A stretch of 55,762 nucleotides of DNA, from assembly GCF_030056665.1 (NCBI RefSeq), contig NZ_JASHIG010000041.1; one strand, 5' to 3'. Of this stretch, positions 36,134-44,256 are shown piece after piece. Under the pieces are notes generated by a model. The model was not told the origin of the DNA. It saw only the letters and a list, made by a program, of their open reading frames with translations, and ran no database searches. The position numbers and the translations under genes are program-made. Origin of the DNA: Flectobacillus roseus (lineage in GTDB: Bacteria; Bacteroidota; Bacteroidia; Cytophagales; Spirosomataceae). Each line of letters opens with the position of its first letter. The first letter of the stretch is position 1.

Positions 36134-37231
36134 TTAATCATGAGCAACTAATGTTCTTGGACGGTCTTCAAGGGCTTTGAAGAAAGAGTACATTGGATTG
36201 ACATCCAATTTAATAAATTTCTGCCAAATTTTAATGGCTTTTGTAATCAATTCATTTTCTATTAAAAAGCCATCATGGCCATATAACGAGTCCAAAGCCT
36301 GAAATGTAGCGCCAGGAATGTGTTTTGCTAAAAACTCTTGCTCATTAATAGGAAACAGTGCATCGGATTTGATACCCATAACAAGTGTCTTTGCTTTGAC
36401 TTGTCCAAGGGCATTAATTACTCCACCTCTTCCACGACCTACATCTTGCGAATCCATTACTTGCGATAATACATAGTACGAAAATGCATTGAATCGTTGT
36501 GCCAGTTTCTCACCTTGATAACGCTGATACGTGACAGCACGATAGGTTTTGTCCAAACCTTCCTCGCGGCGTGCTTGGGTTACACCATAAGTTTCGTAGT
36601 TACGATATGAAATCAAAGCTGTTGCACGAGCGGCTTTCATGCCATTAATACCAGCCAGAGGGTGGCTTTCTTTCCAAGTAGGGTCTACTTCAATAGACAT
36701 TCTTTGAGACTCATTGAACGCAATCCCCCAAGGAGAATGTTGGGCATTAGTCGCAATCAAAATCAAATTTTCGATAAGCTCAGGTTGAGAAATAGCCCAC
36801 TCTACCGCTTGCTGACCACCCAAAGAACCACCAACACAAGTTTTGATTTTTGAAATACCCAAATGCTCTCTCAATAAATCAAATGAGTTGACTATATCAC
36901 GAATTGTAATAGTTGGGAAAGTGTGAAAGTATGGATCACCAGTTTCGGGGTTAATCGAAAGAGGTCCTGTACTTCCATAATGTGATCCCAACACATTTAC
37001 ACAGATAATAAAGTATTGTTCAGGATCAAACAATTTGCCTTTGCCGACCAAACCTTGCCACCAATCTGCTACATCTTGGCTACCTGTAAAAGCATGGCAT
37101 ACCCATATCACGTTCGAACAGTCAGTATTGAGCTGTCCAAGCGCTTGATAAGCTAATTCAACTTCTGGCAAAACTCCTCCTGCTTCGAGTTTGAAAGGAG
37201 CATGATGTTTAAAAATTGACGTATTTAACAC
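36134..37231 (-). CDS. metX: Homoserine O-acetyltransferase
   Basis: Acylates homoserine in methionine synthesis. The 365-residue alpha/beta-hydrolase shows FTGSQDVADWWQGLVG, YFIICVNVLGSHYGSTGP, the nucleophile elbow CVGGSLGGQQ with Ser136, an acidic site in MGIKSDALFP and the catalytic His in YGHDGFLIE. The N-terminus starts at a GTG (37229-37231); no ATG precedes it in a family-like position. It lies 123 bp downstream of a small gene, and both sit behind a SAM-I riboswitch, so methionine/SAM feedback on expression is expected. Confidence 0.93.
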   Translation of the reverse strand: MLNTSIFKHHAPFKLEAGGVLPEVELAYQALGQLNTDCSNVIWVCHAFTGSQDVADWWQGLVGKGKLFDPEQYFIICVNVLGSHYGSTGPLSINPETGDPYFHTFPTITIRDIVNSFDLLREHLGISKIKTCVGGSLGGQQAVEWAISQPELIENLILIATNAQHSPWGIAFNESQRMSIEVDPTWKESHPLAGINGMKAARATALISYRNYETYGVTQARREEGLDKTYRAVTYQRYQGEKLAQRFNAFSYYVLSQVMDSQDVGRGRGGVINALGQVKAKTLVMGIKSDALFPINEQEFLAKHIPGATFQALDSLYGHDGFLIENELITKAIKIWQKFIKLDVNPMYSFFKALEDRPRTLVAHD

Positions 37232-37354
37232 GAATTGAGATGCTGTTTTTGATAATAATAAATAATCAAGAAGAGAACATTTAGTTGAAAATGATACGAT
37301 TTGTTGTTTTAACCTAAAAATGAAAGAAACAACTCATCATTAACCCCAACTTCT

Positions 37355-37597
37355 TTAGTTCTCCATCAGTTTGGCTGAAATCTCCTCAAAAGACTCCTCA
37401 TATTCCCAGTACATCAAACGACCAAATGCCCCTGTAACCAACATATATTTTTCGCTTAGAGACTGAATGCGGTCGACTGCTACAATTTTTAGACTTGCTC
37501 TTTCTACCTCGACACTTTCGATAATTTCTCGATTGTGCTCGTCATACCCATGGACAACTAGATAGCTGCCTACGGTAATTGGAATAAATTTTTTCAT
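37355..37597 (-). CDS. Small uncharacterised protein between SAM riboswitch and metX
   Basis: An 80-residue protein starting at the ATG 37597 (a GTG at 37621 would add eight residues). I do not recognise the family. It begins MKKFIPITVGSYLVVHGYDE, has mixed charge, no signal peptide, membrane helix or cysteine, and ends in an acidic helix-like stretch (YEESFEEISAKLMEN). A beta-rich first half is plausible. It is the first gene after the SAM-I riboswitch and precedes metX, so it is probably co-regulated with methionine synthesis. Codon use looks like that of its neighbours. Confidence 0.7.
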   Translation of the reverse strand: MKKFIPITVGSYLVVHGYDEHNREIIESVEVERASLKIVAVDRIQSLSEKYMLVTGAFGRLMYWEYEESFEEISAKLMEN

Positions 37598-37711
37598 GGA
37601 TGCGTACAGACATATAGCCACAATGAATTGTGACAGTGAAACGATACATCGTAAACCTGACGAATACTGAACAGCAGAATGTAAAAATGTAGCTGGATTA
37701 GTTTCGTAATT

Positions 37712-37828
37712 GGTTTATATTTCCCAATAATGATTAACTTATTGGGTAGGAATTAGCACCTTGCCTTTACGAATCAGTAGGTTGCCAGAAGTTCATAGAG
37801 CCTATTCTCTCCCTTCTTCTTTATAAAT
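37712..37828 (-). promoter_or_regulatory. SAM-I (S-box) riboswitch
   Basis: On the minus strand the S-box signatures occur in order: GGGAGAGA, CTATGAA (complement of 37792-37798), GGCAACC (37780-37786), GGTGCTAATTCC (37749-37760), and a P4 hairpin CCCAATAA/TTATTGGG (37723-37746). The P1 ends pair as TTTATA/TATAAA (37822-37827 with 37714-37719). The next minus-strand start codon is 115 nt downstream, in the small gene before metX. I see no clear terminator between, so the expression platform may act on translation or be unconventional. Confidence 0.88.
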
Positions 37829-38078
37829 CAACTACTACCTTTTGTGAAGAGTAATTGACTTGATGTTGCAAATATAATAGCTAGAATCTCGAAAATGCAA
37901 ACGTTTTAAGGATTGATTATACTTACATCATCTATTTTGTACTAAAACAAACCTATATCATCAAATGAAGTCATTCGTTTATACACTACCAGTCATCAAG
38001 AAATCGTTGTAGATTCGCTTTTCTTTTTTTAAATCGCTAGTTCGAACCATTTTACCGTTCTAAATCAAACCAATTGCA
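37829..38078. other. Divergent promoter region, riboswitch / MG2-plug gene
   Basis: About 250 bp that should contain the promoter of the riboswitch transcript (-) and that of the 837-residue protein gene (+). CTATTTTGTA near 37932-37941 is a possible degenerate -7 box for the plus strand. No further structure is seen. Confidence 0.35.
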
Positions 38079-40592
38079 ATGAAAAACAATTTAACCTATT
38101 GCTTTATTACTTTATTAAGCTTGCTGTGTTTTACTAACACAGCACATGCACAAGAGCAACCTGTTTATGAAAAACTTCGTGCTACTTTAACTAAATACCG
38201 CTATTCGTATCCTCAAGAAAAAGTGTATCTCCATTTGGATAAACCATACTACATGGCTGGCGAAACAATGTGGCTAAAAGGCTATTTGTTCGATGCCTCT
38301 TCTAATGGTGTGGATTCGGTGAGTCGAGTGCTATATGTAGATTTGGTACAGCCAGCTACGGGTAAAGTCATAGTTCACAAAGTGCTAAAAGCTTTGGCCG
38401 TTTCGGTGGGCGATATTCAATTGCCAGATACCCTTGCAACTGACCTTTATCGCATAAGAGCCTACACCAATTATATGCGAAATTTTTCAGAATCTTTATT
38501 TTTTGAAAAAGATGTGAGAGTATGGCAAAATACCAATATGTCTTCCATGAACGAAAATAAAGCTCAGTCCCTCAATGAGGTGGCTTCTATTAGCTTTTTC
38601 CCAGAAGGAGGGTATTTGGTTGAAAACCTAGAAAGTAGATTAGCCTTCAAAATTGTGAATAAGTTAGGAAAAGGTGTCGAAACCTCAGGTTTCGTTTTGG
38701 CCAATGATAAAGATACCGTTGGGGTGTTTAGCACAGCTCATTTAGGGCATGGGGTATTCAATTTTCATCCTGAAACTAATAATACGTATTCGGCCTATGT
38801 AAGAAAATCAGACGGGAGCTATATCAAACAAGAGTTACCCCAACCTCAAAAAGGTGGCTACATCATGAGTGTGGATAATGTGACTTACAAGGATAAAATC
38901 CGACTCTATATTCAGAACTCTAGCCCCAAACCTGCTGGACAAGGCAAAGAACTACCTATCATTGTACAACAACGCGGAGAGGTTTGTATGATTGCAAAAG
39001 GTTCAGAATCAAGTAAAAGTTTTGTGGCCAATATTCCTAAAAATCAAATTCCTGATGACGGGGTAGTGCAGATTACTTTATTTTCGCCCGAAGGATTACC
39101 CATTTGTGAAAGGTTGATATTTGTTGAGCATGGAAATAGAGCATTACAGGTGAATGTTTCTTCGAATAAAGCAGAATATAAAAGTCGCGAGAAAGTAGAT
39201 TTGAATATCGAAGTAAAAGACGCCGAAGGCAAACCTGTTCAAGGAACTTTTTCTGTAGCCGTTACTGATGCCTCACAAGTAAAGAGCGAACCTTATGCCG
39301 ACAATATTTTGACTTATGTTTTGTTAAATTCGGAGGTAAAAGAATCGTTGAGTGGGCAGTATTATCAACAAATACAAGGGGCTGTAGAGCAACCACAATA
39401 TTATTTTGACAATACACAAGAAAACCGTCATTTACATCTTGACTTGCTAATGATGACGCAAGGTTGGCGCCGATTTACTTGGCAACAAATGTTGAATGAT
39501 GTCAAACCTAAAATGGATTACTTTGTTGAGCAAGGACTAGAAATTACGGGTAAAGCAGTTCGTCCTAATGGTAAAGTGACGGATAAACTTACTTTGACTT
39601 TAATGTTGAAAAAACCTAAAGAAAACCCAATTATAGCTATGACAAGTGTGGATTCATTGGGAAGATATGGTTTTTATAACTTAGATTTTACAGATAGTGT
39701 TGATGTGTATCTTCAGGCTGTAAAGGCTAATGGTGCTCGTAATTTGAACCTAACGATAGACGAAGCACTTTCATTACCCAAAACAAGACCGCTTCAAATT
39801 CCTAATGAGGTGCGCATATTTGACCCAAATGCTTTTGCGACTTTCTTAAAATACTCAAGAGAATCCATAGAACTTGAGAAGAAGCTCATTACTGAAAAAG
39901 TACAAATGCTTCAAGAAGTAACGGTAACTGCCAAAAAAGAACCAGAGGATAATCGTAAAATTTATGGACAAGCGAGCAACACGCTCAAGGTAGATGATAC
40001 GCTCTGTGGAGGTATGTTTAGTGTCTTACAAATGCTACAAGGGAGGGTTCCTGGGGTGCAAGTAGTACAGACAGGTATGGGAACTTATTCCGTACTAATT
40101 CGAGGTCAAGGCTCTATTAATGCCTCTAATGATCCACTTTTTCTCATTGATGGTATGCAAGTAAGTAGTGATGTGATAAATACCTTACCTCCATGTGATG
40201 TTGAAAGTATAGATGTATTGAAAGGAGCTGATGCTGCTATTTTTGGAGTAAGAGGAGGTAATGGTGTTGTTTCGGTATTGACAAGAAAAGGAAATGCCAA
40301 TTATGACTGGAGCAAGTCTAATACAGAAGGTGTAAAAATTCAGAAACGCATGGGTTATGCCATGACCAGAGAGTTTTTTGCCCCACAATATGGGCAAGCT
40401 AAGCCAGAGCACGTTCGTCCAGACTATCGCTCAACATTATATTGGAATGCCAATATCACGACAGATGCCTCTGGTAAAGCTACAACAAGCTTCTGGAATA
40501 GTGATGCCAAAGGTAATATGAACATCAAATTAGAAGGAATGTCAAATCAAGGGCGAGTTGGTGTTGCTCAAAATGAATATTTGGTAAGGTAG
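38079..40592 (+). CDS. Exported MG2-domain protein with an isolated TonB plug
   Basis: An 837-residue secreted protein (signal peptide to about residue 24, TAHA before Gln25). The N-terminal part resembles macroglobulin MG2-like domains (EKVYLHLDKPYYMAGETMWL, about 47-66; a second MG-like block near 365-400). Residues about 650-750 are a TonB-dependent-receptor plug (LIRGQGSINASNDPLFLIDG, DVESIDVLKGADAAIFGVRG, NGVVSVLTRKG), yet no barrel follows; the chain ends about 70 residues later with a short beta domain (STLYWNANITTDASGKATTS). This composite type exists widely in Bacteroidota without a known role. It ends in a strong terminator. Confidence 0.8.
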   Translation: MKNNLTYCFITLLSLLCFTNTAHAQEQPVYEKLRATLTKYRYSYPQEKVYLHLDKPYYMAGETMWLKGYLFDASSNGVDSVSRVLYVDLVQPATGKVIVHKVLKALAVSVGDIQLPDTLATDLYRIRAYTNYMRNFSESLFFEKDVRVWQNTNMSSMNENKAQSLNEVASISFFPEGGYLVENLESRLAFKIVNKLGKGVETSGFVLANDKDTVGVFSTAHLGHGVFNFHPETNNTYSAYVRKSDGSYIKQELPQPQKGGYIMSVDNVTYKDKIRLYIQNSSPKPAGQGKELPIIVQQRGEVCMIAKGSESSKSFVANIPKNQIPDDGVVQITLFSPEGLPICERLIFVEHGNRALQVNVSSNKAEYKSREKVDLNIEVKDAEGKPVQGTFSVAVTDASQVKSEPYADNILTYVLLNSEVKESLSGQYYQQIQGAVEQPQYYFDNTQENRHLHLDLLMMTQGWRRFTWQQMLNDVKPKMDYFVEQGLEITGKAVRPNGKVTDKLTLTLMLKKPKENPIIAMTSVDSLGRYGFYNLDFTDSVDVYLQAVKANGARNLNLTIDEALSLPKTRPLQIPNEVRIFDPNAFATFLKYSRESIELEKKLITEKVQMLQEVTVTAKKEPEDNRKIYGQASNTLKVDDTLCGGMFSVLQMLQGRVPGVQVVQTGMGTYSVLIRGQGSINASNDPLFLIDGMQVSSDVINTLPPCDVESIDVLKGADAAIFGVRGGNGVVSVLTRKGNANYDWSKSNTEGVKIQKRMGYAMTREFFAPQYGQAKPEHVRPDYRSTLYWNANITTDASGKATTSFWNSDAKGNMNIKLEGMSNQGRVGVAQNEYLVR

Positions 40593-40701
40593 TATATTTG
40601 AGAGGTATTAGACTCATGGCTATTAGCTTATAGGTTCAGTATTTCCTTAAACTTAAATATCATAGCTCAAAGCTCAAAGCCATAAGATAATCTTATACAA
40701 T

Positions 40702-40738
40702 AAAAGGGGAATAAATTGCAGTAATTTATTCCCCTTTT
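40702..40738 (+). terminator. Terminator after the MG2-plug gene
   Basis: A 16-bp perfect stem (40702-40717 with 40723-40738) with loop GCAGT and a T run, 110 bp after the stop codon. Confidence 0.88.
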
Positions 40739-40770
40739 TCATTTCTGAATGAAGGTTTTACGTATCTTTG
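40737..40770 (+). promoter_or_regulatory. Promoter of the ATP synthase Fo-delta operon
   Basis: TATCTTTG at 40763-40770 matches TAnnTTTG exactly, with TTTC at 40737-40740 as a possible -33 element 22 nt upstream. It lies 21 nt before the first ATG. The TTG inside this box is in frame with the first gene but is part of the promoter. Confidence 0.6.
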
Positions 40771-40791
40771 CGGAAAAATTCAGAACCTACA

Positions 40792-41154
40792 ATGTTACGC
40801 ATCATCATACTGACTGTTATAGTTGGTCTAATCTTCTTTTTGGCTCCATACATTGGTTTATCAGAATATGTTCATGCTGATAAGTGGTTCATGCTTGCAT
40901 TTTATGCAACACTTTCCTATTTCAATCATTTATTGATGCAGCAAGGTTTTGCCAACGACCGAAAGCATTTTATTGAGTTTTACATGGGAAGTATTGGTGC
41001 TCGCTTAATTTTGAGTCTAGCATTTATTGGATTCTTCATATATAAGAGCACTCCTGACATATATACATTTATTAGCAACTTTTTTGTACTCTATTTATGT
41101 TATACAGGTTTTGAAATCTACGATTTGTATCGTAACTTGCGACACTTTTCATAG
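40792..41154 (+). CDS. AtpI-like membrane protein of the ATP synthase operon
   Basis: A 120-residue protein with four predicted transmembrane helices (about 2-20, 29-48, 65-84, 92-110). It precedes atpB by 107 bp in the position of the AtpI accessory protein, which helps c-ring assembly in other bacteria. The sequence itself is not clearly AtpI, so the assignment rests on size, topology and place. The ATG at 40792 is used; an in-frame TTG at 40768 lies in the promoter. Confidence 0.65.
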   Translation: MLRIIILTVIVGLIFFLAPYIGLSEYVHADKWFMLAFYATLSYFNHLLMQQGFANDRKHFIEFYMGSIGARLILSLAFIGFFIYKSTPDIYTFISNFFVLYLCYTGFEIYDLYRNLRHFS

Positions 41155-41261
41155 GCCCTGTGTTAATAATTAGTATAAGTTGTTGATTTTCAGGTGGAGT
41201 AAAGCATACGAATTAGAAAGTCAAAATCATAAACCATTATACGTTCATCCCCCACGTCGAG

Positions 41262-42356
41262 ATGAGAAAATTATATTTTTCAAATATTGTAGCATTTTTA
41301 TTTTTATTTGCTACTTCAGTATTTGCACAATCCGAGCATCACTCAGCAACTTCCGCTACGGCTGATTCAACAGTAGCAGTTCATGGCGTAGAGGCAACTG
41401 CCGAACACGCTGCTGGTGCTGAAGCACACGAAGAAGGCAAAGTTGACTTAGGTCACATGATTATGCACCACATTGCTGACGACCACAAATGGGAGTTTGC
41501 ACATGGCATTGGTGTTCACCTTCCTGTAATTGCTTATACGAAAGATGGTGTAAAAGTATTTTCTTCTAGCAAATTGGAAGATGAGCACGGCAACCCAGTA
41601 GCTTATGAGGGATTAATCTTGGAGCACGGCAAGTTGCACGCTGAAGATGGCTCTCATGTTTTGGATTTATCAATCACTAAAAACGTAGCTTCTTTATTGG
41701 TTAGTGCTGTATTATTACTTTTGATCTTTATCAGTGTTGGTAATGCTTACAAAGAAAGAGGCACTAAAGCTCCAAAAGGATTACAGTCTTGGTTAGAGCC
41801 AATTATCATCTTTATTCGTGATGAAGTTGTTAAAAACAGCATCGGAGAAAAACACTACAGAAGATTCCTTCCGTACTTGTTAACCTTGTTTTTCTTTATT
41901 TGGATTAATAACCTTTTGGGTTTATTACCAGGTGGAGCTAACGTAACGGGTAACATTGCTGTAACACTAGTATTGTCGGTACTTACTTTGTTGATTACGA
42001 ACTTAAATGGTAAAAGCACCTATTGGGGACACATTTTTGCAATGCCTGGCGTTCCGAAATGGTTGTTGGTTATCTTAACTCCAGTAGAAATTATCGGTGT
42101 ATTTACAAAGCCAGTATCATTAATGATTCGTTTGTTTGCTAACATTACAGCAGGTCACATCATCATGTTGAGCTTTATTGGTTTGATTTTCATCTTGAAA
42201 ATTTGGATGGTAACACCAGTAATTAGTGCATTTGCAGTATTCATGAACATTATCGAATTATTAGTAGCGTTCTTGCAAGCATTCATCTTTACGTTGTTGA
42301 CTGCAAGCTACATTGGTTCAGCAGTTGAAGAGCATCACCACGATGATCATCACTAA
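41262..42356 (+). CDS. atpB: F1Fo ATP synthase subunit a
   Basis: Proton channel subunit. The 364-residue protein begins with a signal peptide (about 1-22) and a His/Glu/Ala-rich periplasmic extension (to about 140), a known feature of Bacteroidota AtpB, followed by five or six helices. The essential Arg is in VSLMIRLFANITAGHI, and LPYLLTLFFFIWINNLLGLLP is the conserved entrance helix. The C-terminus is His-rich (EEHHHDDHH). ATG at 41262. Confidence 0.95.
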   Translation: MRKLYFSNIVAFLFLFATSVFAQSEHHSATSATADSTVAVHGVEATAEHAAGAEAHEEGKVDLGHMIMHHIADDHKWEFAHGIGVHLPVIAYTKDGVKVFSSSKLEDEHGNPVAYEGLILEHGKLHAEDGSHVLDLSITKNVASLLVSAVLLLLIFISVGNAYKERGTKAPKGLQSWLEPIIIFIRDEVVKNSIGEKHYRRFLPYLLTLFFFIWINNLLGLLPGGANVTGNIAVTLVLSVLTLLITNLNGKSTYWGHIFAMPGVPKWLLVILTPVEIIGVFTKPVSLMIRLFANITAGHIIMLSFIGLIFILKIWMVTPVISAFAVFMNIIELLVAFLQAFIFTLLTASYIGSAVEEHHHDDHH

Positions 42357-42397
42357 GATTTAAGTTAGCTGGCAAAATTGGAATATTATCTGCTATA

Positions 42398-42480
42398 GGC
42401 TTTTAAGCCATAAGCTAAAGGAATAGAAGCATTCCTTATATGATAGTAAAAGTTTTTTTGCCTAATGCCTAAGGCATATA
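42398..42480 (+). other. Hairpin cluster between atpB and atpE
   Basis: The 203-bp gap holds three short hairpins: GGCTT/AAGCC (42398-42409), AAGGAAT/ATTCCTT (42418-42424 with 42431-42437) and TGCC/GGCA (42466-42476), with GCCTAA-type repeats. Similar GCCT/AGGC-rich strings lie at 40640-40690, 48495-48551 and 50761-50855. The hairpins could protect the mRNA end or set the higher expression that the c subunit needs. Confidence 0.4.
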
Positions 42481-42559
42481 GCCTAAAGCACATTAGTACT
42501 TAAGTTCATATTTTTAATTAGTAAATAATTTTTTTCACTTACATAAACAAATAACAATC

Positions 42560-42805
42560 ATGTCACTTTTGTCAATTTTAGCTGAAGTTTCTTTAGGTAC
42601 AGGTTTAGCAGGTATCGGTGCTGGTTTAGTAGCAATCGGTGCTGGTTTAGGTATCGGTAACATCGGTGGTCGTGCAATGGAATCAATCGCTCGTCAACCA
42701 GAAGCTTCTGGCAAGATCCAAGGTGCGATGTTGGTTGTAGCTGCTTTCGTTGAAGCGGTTGCTCTTTTCGCAGCAGTTATTTGCTTCTTGGTAGCTAACA
42801 AATAA
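42560..42805 (+). CDS. atpE: F1Fo ATP synthase subunit c
   Basis: An 81-residue two-helix proteolipid of the rotor ring. Helix 1 has the glycine pattern AGIGAGLVAIGAGLGIGNIG, the polar loop is ARQPEASGKIQ, and helix 2 carries the ion-binding Glu in VEAVALFAAVIC. Helix 1 has no Gln or Glu of the sodium-binding type, so protons are the likely ion (inference from family knowledge). Confidence 0.96.
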   Translation: MSLLSILAEVSLGTGLAGIGAGLVAIGAGLGIGNIGGRAMESIARQPEASGKIQGAMLVVAAFVEAVALFAAVICFLVANK

Positions 42806-43035
42806 TTCGTAGCTAACCAAGGATATCGGAATAGCCGTTTGATTGAAAATTAGTTTCTATCTTATTCTATTTTGATATAGCACAAAATTATCTTCGTGTT
42901 ATTACGCATTAGGCCGATAGCACGAAGTTTCTTGAGAAAATTCATTTTCCAAATCATATAGTAAACCCTGATAAAAGCACTTCCTAATTACACAATACAA
43001 GAATTGCTTTTCAATCGCAAAAACATTTATTTAAT

Positions 43036-43530
43036 ATGGAATTACTTACTCCTGATTTAGGTCTGATCTTTTGGCAGTTGGTAGTTTTCGGCCTTTTGTT
43101 CTTTGTATTAGCAAAATTCGCTTGGAAACCAATCATTGCTTCTTTGCATGAGCGTGAAGAGTCTATCGAAAGCGCTTTGGCTTTGGCTGCAAAAACTCGT
43201 GAAGAAATGATTGAGTTGAAAGCTGGTAACGAAAAGTTATTAGTTGAGGCTCGTGCTGAACGTGATGGTATCTTGAAAGCTGCAAAAGAAGCTTCTGATA
43301 AAATGATTGCTGATGCTAAAGCTGAAGCTCAAAAAGCAGCTAGCGCTGAAATCGAAAAAGCTCGCGTAGCATTCGAACAAGAAAAAGCTAGTGCTGTGGC
43401 TTCAATCAAGAAAGAGACTGCTGCTCTTTCATTGGAAATTGCTGAGAAAATTCTTCGTACTCAATTGGCAGATCGTTCTGCTCAAGAAAAATTGGTTACG
43501 GATTTATTATCTGATGCTAAATTAAACTAA
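43036..43530 (+). CDS. atpF: F1Fo ATP synthase subunit b
   Basis: Peripheral stalk subunit of 164 residues: one N-terminal membrane helix (LIFWQLVVFGLLFFVLAKF, about 10-28) followed by WKPI and a long charged, Ala/Glu/Lys-rich coiled coil to about residue 150. It lies 230 bp after atpE and 45 bp before atpH. Confidence 0.95.
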   Translation: MELLTPDLGLIFWQLVVFGLLFFVLAKFAWKPIIASLHEREESIESALALAAKTREEMIELKAGNEKLLVEARAERDGILKAAKEASDKMIADAKAEAQKAASAEIEKARVAFEQEKASAVASIKKETAALSLEIAEKILRTQLADRSAQEKLVTDLLSDAKLN

Positions 43531-43575
43531 TTCAGTGATGAGCTTAACAGCTCGCAACTCAAAGCGTAAAGAGAA

Positions 43576-44112
43576 ATGTCAGAACAAAGTGTAGCTTTCC
43601 GATATGCTAAATCATTGATTGGTTTGGCCGCTGAAAAAGGTGTAGTTGAAAAAGTTCATGAAGATATGAAATTCTTCGACCAAGTTTGCGATGAAAACCG
43701 CCAACTTGTTTTAACCTTGAAAAGCCCAATCGTAAAACACTTACAGAAATTAGGTATTTTGACTGCTATCTTCAAAGATAAAGTTGACCCTGTAACGTTT
43801 TCGATTTTTGAAATTATCACTAAGAAAAACCGTGAAAAACTTCTTCCTGCTATCGCTGAAGAGTTCCAACGTCAATATGCTCTTTATAAAGGTATCCAAA
43901 AAGCAGAGGTTACTACGGTATCTCCTTTGACAGATGCTCAAAAAGCAGAATTTATTCGTTTGGTAACTGAAGCTACAGGTAAGACTGTTGAATTGGTTGA
44001 AAAAGTGAACCCTGAATTGATTGGTGGTTATGTACTTCGTATCAACGACCGTCAAATCGATACTTCAGTAAAAGCAAGATTAAACGACTTGAAAGTATCT
44101 TTCCTTCAATAG
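43576..44112 (+). CDS. atpH: F1Fo ATP synthase subunit delta
   Basis: Links F1 to the peripheral stalk. The 178-residue protein matches the OSCP/delta family: RYAKSLIGLAAEKG near the N-terminus, LTLKSPIVKHLQKLGIL in the middle, and the C-terminal VNPELIGGYVLRINDRQIDTS. It is the last gene of the operon: a terminator follows 28 bp later, so atpA and atpG, which usually come next, are not here. Confidence 0.95.
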   Translation: MSEQSVAFRYAKSLIGLAAEKGVVEKVHEDMKFFDQVCDENRQLVLTLKSPIVKHLQKLGILTAIFKDKVDPVTFSIFEIITKKNREKLLPAIAEEFQRQYALYKGIQKAEVTTVSPLTDAQKAEFIRLVTEATGKTVELVEKVNPELIGGYVLRINDRQIDTSVKARLNDLKVSFLQ

Positions 44113-44140
44113 TTTTAGAAAGAAAGTACTTATTAATATC

Positions 44141-44181
44141 AAAAACGACAGCTTCTGTGATTCACGGAGGCTGTCGTTTTT
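44141..44181 (+). terminator. Terminator of the Fo-delta operon
   Basis: A stem of about 18 bp with two G-U wobbles (AAAAACGACAGC... at 44141-44159, pairing with 44163-44181), very small loop, T run to 44183. Confidence 0.9.
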
Positions 44182-44256
44182 TTATATTTGAGGTAAAATT
44201 AATAGAGGCTGAATGTCTTTTGTTTTTCTTCAAAATTCTAAATCATCCCCAACACG

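Noticed and set aside
37232..37354. Second riboswitch immediately before metX
   Set aside because: No SAM-II or S-box signatures are present in this gap; the SAM-I element lies upstream of the small gene.
38035..38055. AGTTCGAACC resembling a tRNA T-arm
   Set aside because: No acceptor, D or anticodon stem can be built around it; TTCGAA is a chance palindrome.
40768..40791. TTG start eight codons upstream of the AtpI-like ATG
   Set aside because: This TTG is part of the TATCTTTG promoter box, so it cannot be translated from that transcript.
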